Positions 1-9,700 of a stretch of DNA of 64,000 nt are shown here, in pieces (position 1 is the first letter of the stretch; every line of letters starts with the position of its first letter). The stretch is from contig NZ_FNDD01000005.1 in assembly GCF_900100015.1 (NCBI RefSeq), positions 152,498 to 216,497 on the forward strand, read 5' to 3'. The position numbers and the translations under genes are program-made. The stretch comes from Vibrio xiamenensis. Its GTDB lineage: Bacteria > Pseudomonadota > Gammaproteobacteria > Enterobacterales > Vibrionaceae. The notes beneath the pieces are model-generated. The model saw only the letters and a program-made list of their open reading frames with translations. It did no database searches and was not told the origin of the DNA.

Positions 1-720
1 TTTATCGATGCGATTCAATCTATCGTGATGCGTTTGGTTAAAATGATCATGGCGCTAACCCCATATGGCATTGCCGCATTGATGGCGAAAGTGGTGGCAA
101 CATCGAGCGCCTCAGACATCCTTAACTTACTTGGTTTTATCATTGCCTCTTACGTCGCGATTGCGCTGATGTTTGTGGTACACGGAATTTTGGTCTCTTT
201 GGTTGGTGTCAGCCCTAAAGCGTACTTTAAGAAGATTTGGCCAGTACTGACGTTTGCATTTACCTCGCGCAGTTCTGCGGCCACGATTCCGCTAAATGTT
301 GAAGCGCAAATCACTAAACTAAACGTACCACCTGCGATCGCCAACCTATCAGCATCGTTTGGCGCAACTATTGGCCAAAACGGCTGTGCGGGTATCTATC
401 CTGCAATGCTGGCTGTTATGGTCGCGCCAAGTGTGGGTATCGATCCAACCAACATTCAATTTATTTTGTCTTTGGTTGCCATCATCACCATTAGCTCATT
501 TGGTATTGCTGGTGTCGGTGGCGGTGCAACATTTGCCGCGCTGATTGTACTGCCTGCCATGGGGTTGCCTGTTACCATCGCAGCGCTGCTGATCTCAATT
601 GAGCCTTTAATTGATATGGCGCGCACCGCTTTGAACGTTTCTGGCGCGATGACCGCTGGTACCATCACCAGTCGCGTACTGAGCAGTAAAACCAGCGACG
701 CACAAACTCAGCAAGCGTAA
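1..720 (+). CDS. tcyP: L-cystine transporter TcyP-like, dicarboxylate/amino acid:cation symporter family (C-terminal part)
   Basis: Partial gene: the frame is open from base 1, so the N-terminal half lies outside the window and about 239 residues remain of a family usually near 460. The protein is hydrophobic throughout, with the symporter signature region ([11 protein letters not shown], then [11 protein letters not shown], then [18 protein letters not shown]). These segments follow E. coli YdjN/TcyP, the sodium-dependent cystine importer, much more closely than GltP or DctA, so a cystine substrate is inferred by family. It sits in the inner membrane and uses a cation gradient. A hairpin terminator follows 25 bases after the stop. 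The exact substrate remains an inference. Confidence 0.82.
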   Translation, partial: FIDAIQSIVMRLVKMIMALTPYGIAALMAKVVATSSASDILNLLGFIIASYVAIALMFVVHGILVSLVGVSPKAYFKKIWPVLTFAFTSRSSAATIPLNVEAQITKLNVPPAIANLSASFGATIGQNGCAGIYPAMLAVMVAPSVGIDPTNIQFILSLVAIITISSFGIAGVGGGATFAALIVLPAMGLPVTIAALLISIEPLIDMARTALNVSGAMTAGTITSRVLSSKTSDAQTQQA

Positions 721-744
721 ACCATTTAGCAACCAACTACGTAT

Positions 745-774
745 AAGGCTGAACCGCGAGGTTCGGCCTTTTGT
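745..774 (+). terminator. Rho-independent terminator after tcyP
   Basis: An 11-bp stem (745-755 with 760-770, one G-T pair) with a GCGA loop is followed by a short T-rich tract. It closes the transporter gene before the HD-GYP gene starts. Confidence 0.75.
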
Positions 775-892
775 TTATTTAATATTCGACTTTTGGTCAA
801 AAACTTAACACACTGAAGTTAGTGCAAGAGAATGACTCAGCAGATAATTGCATTACATACCGGCCCCATTAATCACCACTAAGGGAAAAGAA

Positions 893-2302
893 ATGCACTA
901 TCAAACGCCACCGACGGTGAAAATTCCATTAGCAGAATTGATGCTATCACTGACAACAGCGCTGGATATGACCGAAGGTCAGCCACCAGAGCATTGCATT
1001 CGCGGTTGTTGGATTGGTATGGCGATAGGTAAAGCGCTTGAGCTTAATGAAGCCGACTTAAACGACCTTTACTTTACGCTACTGCTTAAAGACGCAGGCT
1101 GCAGCAGTAATGCAGCGCGCATTTGCGAGCTCTATCTCTCCGATGACCGATCATTTAAGCGCAATTTCAAAACTGTCGGCACCAGTTTGTCGAGTGTCCT
1201 TAACTTCGTGATTCATAATACCGCCGTTGGTCGCAACTGGGTTGAACGCATTACCACCACCATTGACGTGTTAAAAAATGGCCAAACCTACGCCAATGAA
1301 CTGATTGAAACTCGCTGTACGCGCGGCGCCGAAATCGCTAAACAATTGCGTTTTAGCGACGAGGTGGCTGAAGGCGTTCAAAGCCTGGATGAACATTGGG
1401 ATGGTTCTGGGCGACCAATGCAAAAACGCGGTGTAGAGATCCCGCTCTATTCTCGTATTGCGCTTATCGCTCAAGTCGTCGATGTGTTTCAGATCGAACA
1501 TAACCTCGAAGCCGCGGTTGAGGAAATCAAAAGCCGGCGAGGAACTTGGTTTGACCCATTTTTAGTCGATACCCTTTGCAGCGTGGTGCAAGATCCTGAG
1601 TTTATCGCAGGGCTCAACAGCTTGAATATCGTTGAACGTGTGATGACACTGGCACCGGCGCAAGCACAAGTACTGGTCGACGATGATTACTTTGACTGCA
1701 TTGTTACCGCTTTTGGCCAAATCATCGATTCTAAAAGCCCTTATACTGGCGGGCACAGTGAACGGGTTGCGGTATACAGCACTCTGATTGCCAATGAGCT
1801 TGGTTTAGACGAAACTGAAACCCTATGGATAAAACGCGCCGCGCTGCTGCATGATTTAGGCAAACTTGGCGTCAGTAACCGAATACTGGATAAACCAGAC
1901 AAACTGAGTGAAAAAGAGTGGCTGGAAGTCAAACGCCATGCTGAGCTTACCGAACAGATTTTAAGTAAAATCACGCCACTCCATGAGTTTGCCCGTTTAG
2001 CGGCGTCTCACCACGAGAAACTTGACGGCAGCGGTTACCCCAATCAGCTGACTGAAGAACACATTCCGCTGTTTACGCGTATTATTACCACCGCCGATAT
2101 CTTTGACGCTATTACCGCAGAGCGCCCTTACCGAGGTGCGATCCCTGTCGATAAGACCCTGAGTATTATGCAAAAAAACATCGGTACTGCCATTGATGAG
2201 CGCTGCTTTAAGGCGTTAAAAACAGCCCTAGATAAATTACCTAGCCAATACCAATTTGTCGCTCATGCTTCAGAGGCAGATTTACAAATCGCAGCCAAAT
2301 AA
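893..2302 (+). CDS. Tandem HD-domain protein with C-terminal HD-GYP, probable cyclic di-GMP phosphodiesterase
   Basis: The C-terminal domain (about residues 270-445) carries the HD-GYP signature: HDLGK at 320-324 and HHEKLDGSGYP at 373-383, plus further histidines, so it should hydrolyse c-di-GMP or a related cyclic dinucleotide. The N-terminal half looks like a second, decayed copy: KDAG at 66-69 stands where HDxG is expected, and EHWDGSGRP at 168-176 where HHExxDGxGYP is expected. No membrane segment or receiver domain is seen, so it is a cytoplasmic protein whose dead domain may be regulatory. The ATG at 893 is chosen because AAGGG lies seven bases upstream; a TTG at 848 would add 15 unlikely residues. 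Its cognate signal is unknown. Confidence 0.88.
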   Translation: MHYQTPPTVKIPLAELMLSLTTALDMTEGQPPEHCIRGCWIGMAIGKALELNEADLNDLYFTLLLKDAGCSSNAARICELYLSDDRSFKRNFKTVGTSLSSVLNFVIHNTAVGRNWVERITTTIDVLKNGQTYANELIETRCTRGAEIAKQLRFSDEVAEGVQSLDEHWDGSGRPMQKRGVEIPLYSRIALIAQVVDVFQIEHNLEAAVEEIKSRRGTWFDPFLVDTLCSVVQDPEFIAGLNSLNIVERVMTLAPAQAQVLVDDDYFDCIVTAFGQIIDSKSPYTGGHSERVAVYSTLIANELGLDETETLWIKRAALLHDLGKLGVSNRILDKPDKLSEKEWLEVKRHAELTEQILSKITPLHEFARLAASHHEKLDGSGYPNQLTEEHIPLFTRIITTADIFDAITAERPYRGAIPVDKTLSIMQKNIGTAIDERCFKALKTALDKLPSQYQFVAHASEADLQIAAK

Positions 2303-2348
2303 CCTAAGCAATCACCACCGCCCGAGGCGGTAGTTTAGAGCTGACAAT

Positions 2349-2379
2349 AAAAAACCTCTCATGCATGAGAGGTTTTTTT
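2349..2379. terminator. Bidirectional terminator between converging HD-GYP and PAS-chemoreceptor genes
   Basis: A perfect 30-base palindrome runs from 2349 to 2378 (arms of A6 then CCTCTCATG, and the reverse), giving a T-run on both strands. It separates two convergent genes. Confidence 0.9.
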
Positions 2380-2395
2380 GTTTACATCGCGGCCA

Positions 2396-3682
2396 TCAAA
2401 GTTTCAAATTATTCACAGCGGACGAAACGTTTTCTGCGCCCTTATAGATTTCATCCATAATGGCTGACACTTCAACAATGCGCTGGTTGGTGTTGTTGGA
2501 AAAATCCGCCACTTTTGCCATAGATTTGGTCACATCATCGGTGAGTTGAATATTTTTATGTACGACTTCGTTAATCTCTTCGGTCGCCGATGAAGTGCGA
2601 GTCGCCAGCTTTCTGACCTCTTCTGCGACCACCGCAAACCCGCGACCTTGCTCACCAGCGCGCGCCGCTTCAATCGCAGCGTTGAGTGCAAGTAAATTGG
2701 TTTGGTCAGCAATGCCTTGAATGGTTTTGACGATTTCTGAGACATCTTTTGATAGCGCCACGAGTTGATTGAGTTGTGCTAATGACTGCTCGATACTGTG
2801 TGTAACTTGATCCGACAAGTCCACCGAATCTTGCAGCGCCTTGTTACCATTGAGTGCCACTTGCGACGTTTCCACTGAGGTGCTGTAGGCAATGCCCGCG
2901 GCATCGGCGGTATCTTGTTCACGGCGCACATCCAAAGTGATATCAGAGGCAAACTTAACCACTTTATACACTTGGTGTTTGTCGTTAAAAATTGGGCAAT
3001 AGGATGCTTGAATCCAAACATCTGCTCCTGAAGATGACTTGCGTTTAAAACGCCCAGAGAAGGCTTCACCCTTGGCTAAGCGGCGCCAAAAATCCGGATT
3101 TTCCTGATAAAAATCGTCGAAACACAGCATGCGGTGCGGCTGACCTTTAAGCTGGTTTAAGCTATACCCCACCGCATTGAGAAAACCGTCGTTTGCCGAA
3201 ATGATGGTGCCATCAATTTCAAATTCAATCACCGCAAAGGTTTTATTCAACGCAGTGACTAGTTCCTCTTGGCGTCGAGCCTGCAAACTTTGCTCGGTCA
3301 CATCAGCGGCAATTTTCATCACACCTGTTACTTCGCCATTTTCCGTCACCGGGAAATAAGTGGCCTCAATCATGATCTCTGAGCCATCTTTTTTAATGCG
3401 TTTAAACGTACCGGCCTGTGCGATACCTTGATTCAACGATTTCCAAAATTGGCTGTAAGCTGTCGAGCGCGCGTACTCCGCATCACAAAACATTTTATGA
3501 TGCTGCTTCTCAACGTCTTCATGTTGATACCCTAAAGCATCTAAAAAAATCTGGTTGGCATGAACAACAGTGCCATCGGTGTTGAATTCGATCGTTGCCA
3601 TATGGTCTCGAATCGAGTTCAACATGTTATCTGTACGAGATGGAACCTGAAGGTCTGTGTTTTTTTTATTTTTAAAAAACAT
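2396..3682 (-). CDS. Soluble PAS-PAS methyl-accepting chemotaxis protein
   Basis: 428 residues without any hydrophobic segment. Two similar PAS domains (about 25-130 and 145-250) each contain an SxNxxFLxxxGY-like stretch followed by an (H/P)H(K/R)M(F/L)C motif, suggesting heme, flavin or small-ligand sensing. The rest is a short methyl-accepting signalling domain with the highly conserved hairpin tip ([19 protein letters not shown]). It should signal to CheA/CheW from the cytoplasm, like other PAS-type energy or redox receptors. The signalling module is short and ends without a CheR-tethering pentapeptide. It has no operon partner: a bidirectional terminator lies downstream and a long AT-rich gap upstream. 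The ligand is unknown. Confidence 0.88.
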   Translation of the reverse strand: MFFKNKKNTDLQVPSRTDNMLNSIRDHMATIEFNTDGTVVHANQIFLDALGYQHEDVEKQHHKMFCDAEYARSTAYSQFWKSLNQGIAQAGTFKRIKKDGSEIMIEATYFPVTENGEVTGVMKIAADVTEQSLQARRQEELVTALNKTFAVIEFEIDGTIISANDGFLNAVGYSLNQLKGQPHRMLCFDDFYQENPDFWRRLAKGEAFSGRFKRKSSSGADVWIQASYCPIFNDKHQVYKVVKFASDITLDVRREQDTADAAGIAYSTSVETSQVALNGNKALQDSVDLSDQVTHSIEQSLAQLNQLVALSKDVSEIVKTIQGIADQTNLLALNAAIEAARAGEQGRGFAVVAEEVRKLATRTSSATEEINEVVHKNIQLTDDVTKSMAKVADFSNNTNQRIVEVSAIMDEIYKGAENVSSAVNNLKL

Positions 3683-4195
3683 ATGAAACGCCCTGATAAA
3701 ATTAAATGCTAAATTAGCAATTTATAAAATAGTTATTAACATAAACTGCACATTTCAATAAGTCACTCGACTTGTTGTTATAAATGTTAATAAAAATATA
3801 TAATATTACAGATACTTATTTGAAGTTTATAAAACTCTAATTGAAAGGTCATTTTCAGCATTCACTCTTTTTCAAAAATGAAACAGCGTTTTTGCCTTCA
3901 TTACTTTGCTTGTTTTCCTAACCTGAAATTTAGCCTAAGTAGTTATTTTCAATAGAACATCGTGCCATTAAAATTACGTTCTTAACGGTTAACCTGTGTT
4001 GCGGCAAAAATAATCAAATTGATTAATTTTAGCGCTACAAATTTAAGTTTAGACCCAAAGTAAAAATGCGCCTTTTTGCGCTGAAAAAAGTACACACATT
4101 TTCTCGCCATATGAATATCACCAAGTGCATTGCTATGACTGCGCGGCAATGGTCTAATACCAAACATTACAAATTCAGTGATTTGGTATCCCAAC
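3683..4195. other. AT-rich intergenic region with an inverted repeat abutting sbcB
   Basis: This 513-base gap separates the divergent PAS-receptor and sbcB genes and should hold both promoters, though no clear -35/-10 pair stands out. The only structure I see is an 8-bp inverted repeat, ATACCAAA at 4157-4164 and TTTGGTAT at 4182-4189, ending six bases before the sbcB ATG. No convincing reading frame is present. Confidence 0.5.
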
Positions 4196-5620
4196 ATGCA
4201 ACAAGAGCAACAGCCTACGTTTTTCTTTTTCGACTACGAAACGTGGGGAACCAGCCCAGCAAAAGACCGCCCTTCTCAATTTGCTGGCGTGCGTACCGAT
4301 ATGGACTTCAACATTATTGGTGAACCTCTTGTTATATACTGTCAACCGCCAGCAGATTATCTTCCGTCTCCAGAAGCCGCATTGATTACCGGTATCACAC
4401 CGCAAAAAGCCGCGCAGCAAGGCTTACCTGAACCAGAGTTTATTGCCCAAATCCATCAACAACTGGCGACACCCAATACTATTAGCCTTGGCTATAACAG
4501 CATTCGCTTTGATGATGAAGTCACTCGTTATACCTGTTATCGCAACTTTATCGACCCATACGCTTGGAGTTGGCAAAATGGCAATTCTCGCTGGGATTTG
4601 CTCGACGTACTGCGCGCTTGTCACGCGCTGCGCCCAGATGGTGTTGAGTGGCCAGAAAATGAAGACGGTTATACCAGCTTTAAACTCGAGCATTTGTCGG
4701 TGGCCAATGGCATCGAACACGCGAATGCCCACGATGCGATGGCCGATGTTATCGCCACCATTGAAATGGCAAAGAAAGTCAAAGCGGCGCAGCCAAAACT
4801 GTTTGACTACTTTTTATCCATGCGCCACAAACGCAAGCTCAATGAACTTATCGACATCGTCAACCTAATGCCGCTGATGCACGTTTCTGGAATGCTGGGT
4901 CGTGAATGCCAATACACCAGTTGGATTGTGCCTGTGGTGTGGCATCCGACCAATAAAAACGCCGTGGTCGTAGTGGATCTTGCCAAAGATCCGCAACCAC
5001 TTTTAGATTTAACCAGTGAAGAACTGCGCGAGCGACTCTACACCAAACGCAGCGAACTCGGCCCAGATGAATTGCCTGTACCAATTAAACTGGTGCACCT
5101 CAACAAGTGCCCGATTCTCGCCCCAGCCAAAACCCTCACCGCCGAAAACGCTGAGCGCATTGGTATTAACCGTGAACAGTGCTTGCAGCATTTGGCATTA
5201 ATTCGCCAGCATCCTGAGATTCGAGAAAAGCTTAGCGAACTCTATTCAGTGGAGCGCGAATACGAACAAAACGGCGATGTCGACACTCAGCTCTATAGCG
5301 ACTTTTTCTCGCCAGCCGACAAAGCAGCCATGGATATTATTCGTCAGACTGATCCCAATAATCTTGCCGCGCTCGACATCACTTTTGACGATGAGCGTAT
5401 CGCGCCGCTGCTGTTTCGCTATCGTGCGCGCCACTTTCCATGGACGCTCGATGAAACCGAACAACAAAAATGGGCGGCGCATTGCCGTGATTATTTTGAA
5501 ACCCGTCTTGAAGACTACATGCTGAATTTGGAAAACCTCGCTCACGAGCATGAAAGCGATACGCGCAAAATAAACCTGCTTAAAGCAGTTTATCAGTACG
5601 TTGAAAAACTGGTTTCTTGA
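4196..5620 (+). CDS. sbcB: Exodeoxyribonuclease I (SbcB)
   Basis: A 3'-to-5' single-strand DNA exonuclease used in recombination, mismatch repair and end trimming. The 474-residue product matches E. coli ExoI along its length: the DEDDh exonuclease motif FDYETWGTSPA near the N-terminus, GYNSIRFDDEVTRY, the block DPYAWSWQNGNSRWDLLDVLRAC, and NAHDAMADV bearing the catalytic His/Asp, followed by the SH3-like and C-terminal helical domains. The ATG at 4196 is preferred over an in-frame GTG at 4178 because E. coli starts at the equivalent place. No clear Shine-Dalgarno sequence precedes it; an inverted repeat lies just upstream. It is followed at 42 bases by yohJ. Confidence 0.97.
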   Translation: MQQEQQPTFFFFDYETWGTSPAKDRPSQFAGVRTDMDFNIIGEPLVIYCQPPADYLPSPEAALITGITPQKAAQQGLPEPEFIAQIHQQLATPNTISLGYNSIRFDDEVTRYTCYRNFIDPYAWSWQNGNSRWDLLDVLRACHALRPDGVEWPENEDGYTSFKLEHLSVANGIEHANAHDAMADVIATIEMAKKVKAAQPKLFDYFLSMRHKRKLNELIDIVNLMPLMHVSGMLGRECQYTSWIVPVVWHPTNKNAVVVVDLAKDPQPLLDLTSEELRERLYTKRSELGPDELPVPIKLVHLNKCPILAPAKTLTAENAERIGINREQCLQHLALIRQHPEIREKLSELYSVEREYEQNGDVDTQLYSDFFSPADKAAMDIIRQTDPNNLAALDITFDDERIAPLLFRYRARHFPWTLDETEQQKWAAHCRDYFETRLEDYMLNLENLAHEHESDTRKINLLKAVYQYVEKLVS

Positions 5621-5662
5621 TGTCTATGTCTCAGCCTCACTATTACCGCTTGGTTTAATCAC

Positions 5663-6028
5663 ATGTATAAAAAAGCTCTGCAATATCTGGTTTCTATGGG
5701 CCTGATTTTTCTCTGCCTGCTGGCCGGGACAAATATTCAACACCTTGTCGATACTGCCATTCCCGGCAGTATCATTGGCATGCTGATCCTATTTGCGTTA
5801 ATGGCAACGGGTTTGGTGCCTGTCGATTGGGTACGACCAAGTGCGAATCTGTTCATTCGCTATATGATTTTACTGTTTGTCCCAATCAGCGTCGGTTTGA
5901 TGGACCATTTCGATGTGCTGGTCAATAACGCTCTACCCATTCTCGCCAGCGCTGTAGGTGGCACTTTAATTGTGCTAGTGGTTCTGGCGCTTATGCTGGA
6001 TCGCTTACTGAGCAAGGAGGAAAAATAA
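5663..6028 (+). CDS. yohJ: CidA/LrgA-family membrane protein YohJ
   Basis: 121 residues, almost all hydrophobic, with four predicted membrane segments and the family signature [11 protein letters not shown], then [19 protein letters not shown]. This is the holin-like LrgA/CidA family. In E. coli yohJ, yohK and cdd are adjacent, and the same order occurs here. The partner gene starts on the last base of this stop codon. Family members have been linked to murein hydrolase export control in Staphylococcus and to small-metabolite transport in other organisms; neither is demonstrated by this sequence. The start has little recognisable ribosome-binding sequence. Confidence 0.92.
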   Translation: MYKKALQYLVSMGLIFLCLLAGTNIQHLVDTAIPGSIIGMLILFALMATGLVPVDWVRPSANLFIRYMILLFVPISVGLMDHFDVLVNNALPILASAVGGTLIVLVVLALMLDRLLSKEEK

Positions 6029-6705
6029 TGTGGTTACTGGTCACCATCGCGGTCTTTTTTGCCACTCGCGAATTCAGTAAGCGGATCAACAACCCGCTGC
6101 TCAATCCGCTGCTGCTCAGTATCGCAATCCTAATCCCGCTGCTGCTGGTGTTGGATATACCATTTCAAACCTATTATGCAGACAATCAATCGATTAGCTT
6201 TCTGCTGCAACCTGCGGTCGTCGCCCTTGCCTACCCGTTATATGAGCAATTGCCACAAATTCGCGCTAACTGGCGAATTATTATGTTGGCTTGTAGCGTC
6301 GGTAGCGTGTTGTCTATGGTCACAGCCGGAGGCATTGCACTGCTGATGCACGCGGATATCGGGCTTATCGCCGCGCTGCTTGGTAAATCGGTCACCACGC
6401 CGATCGCGATGGAAGTCGCAAGCCATCTTGGCGGCGAACCGGCGATTGCCGCTATGATGGTACTGATTGTCGGCCTGCTTGGCGCGATCATCGCGTATCC
6501 AGTGTATGGTCTGCTCAACATCCGCCACTCGGTGGCACGCGGCCTGACGATGGGCACGATTTCCCATGCTCTTGGTACCGCAACCTGTGCCGAGAAAAAC
6601 CCACCCGACGCCGCCTTTAGTTCACTGGCGCTGGTGATCTGTGGTGTGATTACCTCAATTTTGGCGCCTTCCTTCTTCGCGGCGATTGTCTGGCTAGCGC
6701 AGTAG
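6028..6705 (+). CDS. yohK: CidB/LrgB-family membrane protein YohK
   Basis: 225-residue polytopic membrane protein of the LrgB/CidB family. Recognisable segments are NNPLLNPLLLSI near the N-terminus, LLGKSVTTPIAMEVA in the middle and the C-terminal HALGTATCAEKNPPDAAFSSLALV. It overlaps yohJ by one base (TAATG) and is preceded by a strong AAGGAGG at 6014-6020, so the pair is translated in a coordinated way and probably acts as a complex. The downstream neighbour cdd hints at a nucleoside or small-metabolite context, but the transported molecule is not established from sequence. Confidence 0.92.
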   Translation: MWLLVTIAVFFATREFSKRINNPLLNPLLLSIAILIPLLLVLDIPFQTYYADNQSISFLLQPAVVALAYPLYEQLPQIRANWRIIMLACSVGSVLSMVTAGGIALLMHADIGLIAALLGKSVTTPIAMEVASHLGGEPAIAAMMVLIVGLLGAIIAYPVYGLLNIRHSVARGLTMGTISHALGTATCAEKNPPDAAFSSLALVICGVITSILAPSFFAAIVWLAQ

Positions 6706-6948
6706 CCGCTACGTAGAATCGACACAGCTCAACAAATGAGCTCATGCAATCGATAACATGTGTGAGCTCACTCTAATAATGAAACACAAACATTCATTTC
6801 ACTCATTTTTGTGACTTTTATTGGGGTATTATTCCAAGTAGTTTCTAGAATAGATTTTCAAAGCGAATCCATATTCGTAAACGCAGGCAACAATCGACGG
6901 AACGATTCGGTTTAAAACCTGATGAGAATAAACCATAAAGGACACACT

Positions 6949-7836
6949 ATGACGAGCCGTATTGAACAGGCACTCCAAGACATGCCAAGCGTCGTTGCTG
7001 ACTATTTGGCACCGCTATTTTTAAGTGACGATTTTGACGCTACTTTGTCTGCACAGCAATTTGCAGATTTGCAAAGCCTGACAGGCCTTGCCGACGACGA
7101 ACTGCGCCTAAGCCTACTTCCTCTTGCAGCTGCACTTGCTCATACGCCCCTATCCAATTTCAATGTCGGTGCGCTGGCTCGTGGTACTTCGGGCAAAATC
7201 TATTTTGGCGCCAATATCGAATTTGACGGTGTGCAACTCGGCCAAACCATTCACGCTGAGCAGTGCGCCATCAGCCACGCTTGGATGAAAGGCGAAACGG
7301 GCATTAAAGATGTCACCGTCAACTACAGTCCATGTGGCCACTGCCGTCAATTTATGAACGAGTTGACCACAGCGCAAGAACTGGAAATTCAACTGCCAGA
7401 GCGTGACCCAATGTCACTACAAGAATACTTACCTGAATCATTTGGACCGGCTGACCTTGGCATTGAAGCTGGGCTGATGTCGACCACAGATCACGGCTTG
7501 ACTTGTGACGACAGCGATCCATTGATTCAACAAGCGTTGTCAGCGCTGAACAAAAGCTATGCGCCATATACCAAGAACTTAAGTGGCTTGGCTCTTAAAC
7601 TGACCAATGGCCGAGTATTCTTAGGCGCATACGCTGAAAACGCCGCCTTCAACCCAAGTTTGCCACCACTGCAAGTCGCACTGCTGCAACTGCTGATCGC
7701 CAATGAATCGCTTGATGATATCGAAGCGGCAGCGTTGGTTGAGATGTCTTCCGGCACCATTAGTCATCTTGCCTGCACGCAATCAACGCTTGAGGCAATC
7801 AACCCAGATGCCACTTTGGCCTACCTATCACTGTAA
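6949..7836 (+). CDS. cdd: Cytidine deaminase
   Basis: Converts cytidine and deoxycytidine to uridine and deoxyuridine in pyrimidine salvage. The 295-residue product is the long, two-domain dimeric enterobacterial type. Zinc and catalytic residues fall at the same numbers as in E. coli: HAEQ (H102, E104) and PCGHC (C129, C132). The C-terminal half is the usual non-catalytic deaminase copy ([22 protein letters not shown]). ATG 6949 is chosen because AAAGGA ends six bases before it; an upstream in-frame ATG at 6922 lacks a comparable site. A 243-base gap separates it from yohK, so it probably has its own promoter. A terminator follows. Confidence 0.96.
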   Translation: MTSRIEQALQDMPSVVADYLAPLFLSDDFDATLSAQQFADLQSLTGLADDELRLSLLPLAAALAHTPLSNFNVGALARGTSGKIYFGANIEFDGVQLGQTIHAEQCAISHAWMKGETGIKDVTVNYSPCGHCRQFMNELTTAQELEIQLPERDPMSLQEYLPESFGPADLGIEAGLMSTTDHGLTCDDSDPLIQQALSALNKSYAPYTKNLSGLALKLTNGRVFLGAYAENAAFNPSLPPLQVALLQLLIANESLDDIEAAALVEMSSGTISHLACTQSTLEAINPDATLAYLSL

Positions 7837-7860
7837 ATGCGATAATTTTAAACTGACCAT

Positions 7861-7890
7861 AAAAAATCCGCTCATCAGGCGGATTTTTTT
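7861..7890 (+). terminator. Terminator after cdd
   Basis: A-tract, TCCGC stem, seven-base loop, GCGGA and seven Ts. It can also serve the converging HD-GYP gene on the minus strand. Confidence 0.85.
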
Positions 7891-7916
7891 ATGCTTAAGC
7901 GGTTGCCGTTTTCAGC

Positions 7917-9197
7917 TTAGAAAAACGGACTCATATCGATATCTAACGACGCTGGAGACACCGCGCGGCCAATAGTGACTGGCACTTTTTTCAAATCAAC
8001 ATACGTGACTTCGGTAAAACGCGTGTATTTGGTGGAATAAAAACACTTCACTTTAGGTTTGAGAGGCTCTGCATCGTTCGATACCCAAACAATTCCCAAG
8101 CGGAAATCGCTCAGCTCAACCACCGAGCCCACCGGATACACACCGATACAGTTAATAAATTTGTACACCAACTCGCGATCGAGATGGTTTGGCGTAAGGC
8201 TCAATAATACTTTGAACGCTTCAGCCGAGCTCATGGCTTTTTTGTAAACGCGATCAGCGGTCAATGCATCGTAAATATCCACAATCGCACTCATACGGCC
8301 ATGCAGTGGAATTTCGTCAGCTTTCAATCCGGTTGGATAACCCGTGCCGTCGAGCTTCTCGTGGTGCATCAGACATACATCGCGGCTTACTTGGCTTAGA
8401 GATTTGACCGTTTTCATGTCTTTGGCATACACCTGGTGCATCTTCATCAACTCAAACTCTTCTGCATTTAACCGACCCGGCTTGTGCAAAATGTTGTTAT
8501 CAACTTTGATTTTTCCGATATCGTGAACGATGCCGCCCACCGCCAACTCTTTAAGCATCTGGCGATCAAGCCCTAGGTGCTTACCAAATGTCACCAATAA
8601 ACACGCTACATTAACCGAATGCTCCAAAAGGTACTGATCTTTACTGCGCAGCGCAGACACACATTGCAGCGCATCGCTATCGACCAGCACACTTTCAATA
8701 AGCTCATCCGCCCAAGCATTGAGCTCTTCAACTTCGACTAGTTTGCCGTCAAACGTTTGGTTGAGTAACTTCTTGGCAAGATTGCGCGCTTCTTTAACAA
8801 TTTTTCGAGCGCGCTTTTGGTGCGCATCGCGACTAAAAAGTTTCTTCGCTCGGCCACGAACCTGCTGACCTAGTGTCTTGATGTTATGCGATTCAGATTG
8901 AACGGGGACGTCCTCGATGATGCTGTCGTCAGTCGGTATTTCGTGACTTGGCGTGATTAGCGTATCGTCAGATGCAGCGAGGCGTGACGGGAAACGACAA
9001 TGTTTTGCAGAGAGCGAGACATCAACCCAAGCAAATTTGATCCCACGGTTGACCAGTTGCGCCACAGAGGAAGGGTTAGAAACGCGTCCAGCATTGGCCA
9101 AATTCACTCGTTGATTGTCTTCAATCGCGGTGACAAACATGCCCACGGTTAAACTTCGAATTGGAATTTGTATCGATGCGGCTGGATCGTACTTCAT
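7917..9197 (-). CDS. HD-GYP phosphodiesterase with N-terminal DUF3391-type domain
   Basis: From the ATG at 9197 the protein has 426 residues. An N-terminal DUF3391-like segment (IPIRSLTVGMFV near residue 11) is followed by a basic helical linker and an HD-GYP domain with HDIGK at 225-229 and HHEKLDGTGYP at 278-288, so c-di-GMP hydrolysis is expected. A TTG start at 9272 would add 25 hydrophobic residues; neither start has a strong ribosome-binding site, and 9197 puts the DUF3391 motif at its usual distance from the N-terminus. It lies downstream of, and in the same direction as, a histidine kinase/receiver pair that lacks an output domain, which makes it a candidate effector of that pathway. 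The 215-base gap suggests its own promoter. Confidence 0.88.
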   Translation of the reverse strand: MKYDPAASIQIPIRSLTVGMFVTAIEDNQRVNLANAGRVSNPSSVAQLVNRGIKFAWVDVSLSAKHCRFPSRLAASDDTLITPSHEIPTDDSIIEDVPVQSESHNIKTLGQQVRGRAKKLFSRDAHQKRARKIVKEARNLAKKLLNQTFDGKLVEVEELNAWADELIESVLVDSDALQCVSALRSKDQYLLEHSVNVACLLVTFGKHLGLDRQMLKELAVGGIVHDIGKIKVDNNILHKPGRLNAEEFELMKMHQVYAKDMKTVKSLSQVSRDVCLMHHEKLDGTGYPTGLKADEIPLHGRMSAIVDIYDALTADRVYKKAMSSAEAFKVLLSLTPNHLDRELVYKFINCIGVYPVGSVVELSDFRLGIVWVSNDAEPLKPKVKCFYSTKYTRFTEVTYVDLKKVPVTIGRAVSPASLDIDMSPFF

Positions 9198-9412
9198 GCA
9201 AAAACACATAACAAAAATGGAGTAGAGCCAGTCTACCAATAAGGGATATGTATTTTCTATCGAAACATGCAACGAAAAGGTTAAATTTCGCTAACTATTT
9301 CTAAAAATGAACATTTTTAATGTTAACAAGCGATATTGGTTCAATATTTAACCGCCGAGATATTCATATTTTGCATAAATTACACAACAAATAACCATGT
9401 TTATTTTGAGGC

Positions 9413-9700
9413 TTAATCGTGTTGATTGTGCTTATTTGGCATCTGGTTTCGATTGGTGGTGATGTATTTTTCATTTTGAAAAAACGCTTCTAGCGATTCC
9501 TCTTCATCATCGTAGTTGAAAAAGAAATACATCGCGTGAAACAGCGCCATCATAAAGCTTATCGCGCAGGTAAATACCGGAATTAAACTCAGCCACTCCA
9601 TTTTTATGCAGCCGTAACTGAGCGCACAAATAGCGAGGTTAGATAAAATGCCTGCGCGCTTTTTCTTTTTATAGGGCGATAAGGTTTTGCTTGTTTTCAT
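9413..9700 (-). CDS. Small two-segment membrane protein of unknown function
   Basis: 95 residues from an ATG at 9700 that overlaps the stop of the upstream receiver gene as ATGA, a typical translational-coupling arrangement. The start is basic (KKKKR near residue 12), two hydrophobic segments follow (about 20-34 and 38-64), and the tail begins with an acidic DDEEE stretch and ends polar and His/Asn-rich. I recognise no family. Its coupling to the receiver gene and position before an HD-GYP gene suggest a role in, or membrane docking of, that signalling pathway; this is inference only. Confidence 0.7.
   Translation of the reverse strand: MKTSKTLSPYKKKKRAGILSNLAICALSYGCIKMEWLSLIPVFTCAISFMMALFHAMYFFFNYDDEEESLEAFFQNEKYITTNRNQMPNKHNQHD

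Noticed and set aside
4066..4323. 85-codon plus-strand frame overlapping the start of sbcB
   Set aside because: Overlaps a certain gene in another frame and has no start signals.
6231..6725. 164-codon minus-strand frame over yohK
   Set aside because: Antisense to a conserved membrane protein gene; the translation has no recognisable features.
6755..6830. Possible CRP/CytR site before cdd (GTGAGCTCAC and TTTTTGTGAC)
   Set aside because: E. coli cdd has such control, but neither element has both halves of TGTGA-N6-TCACA.
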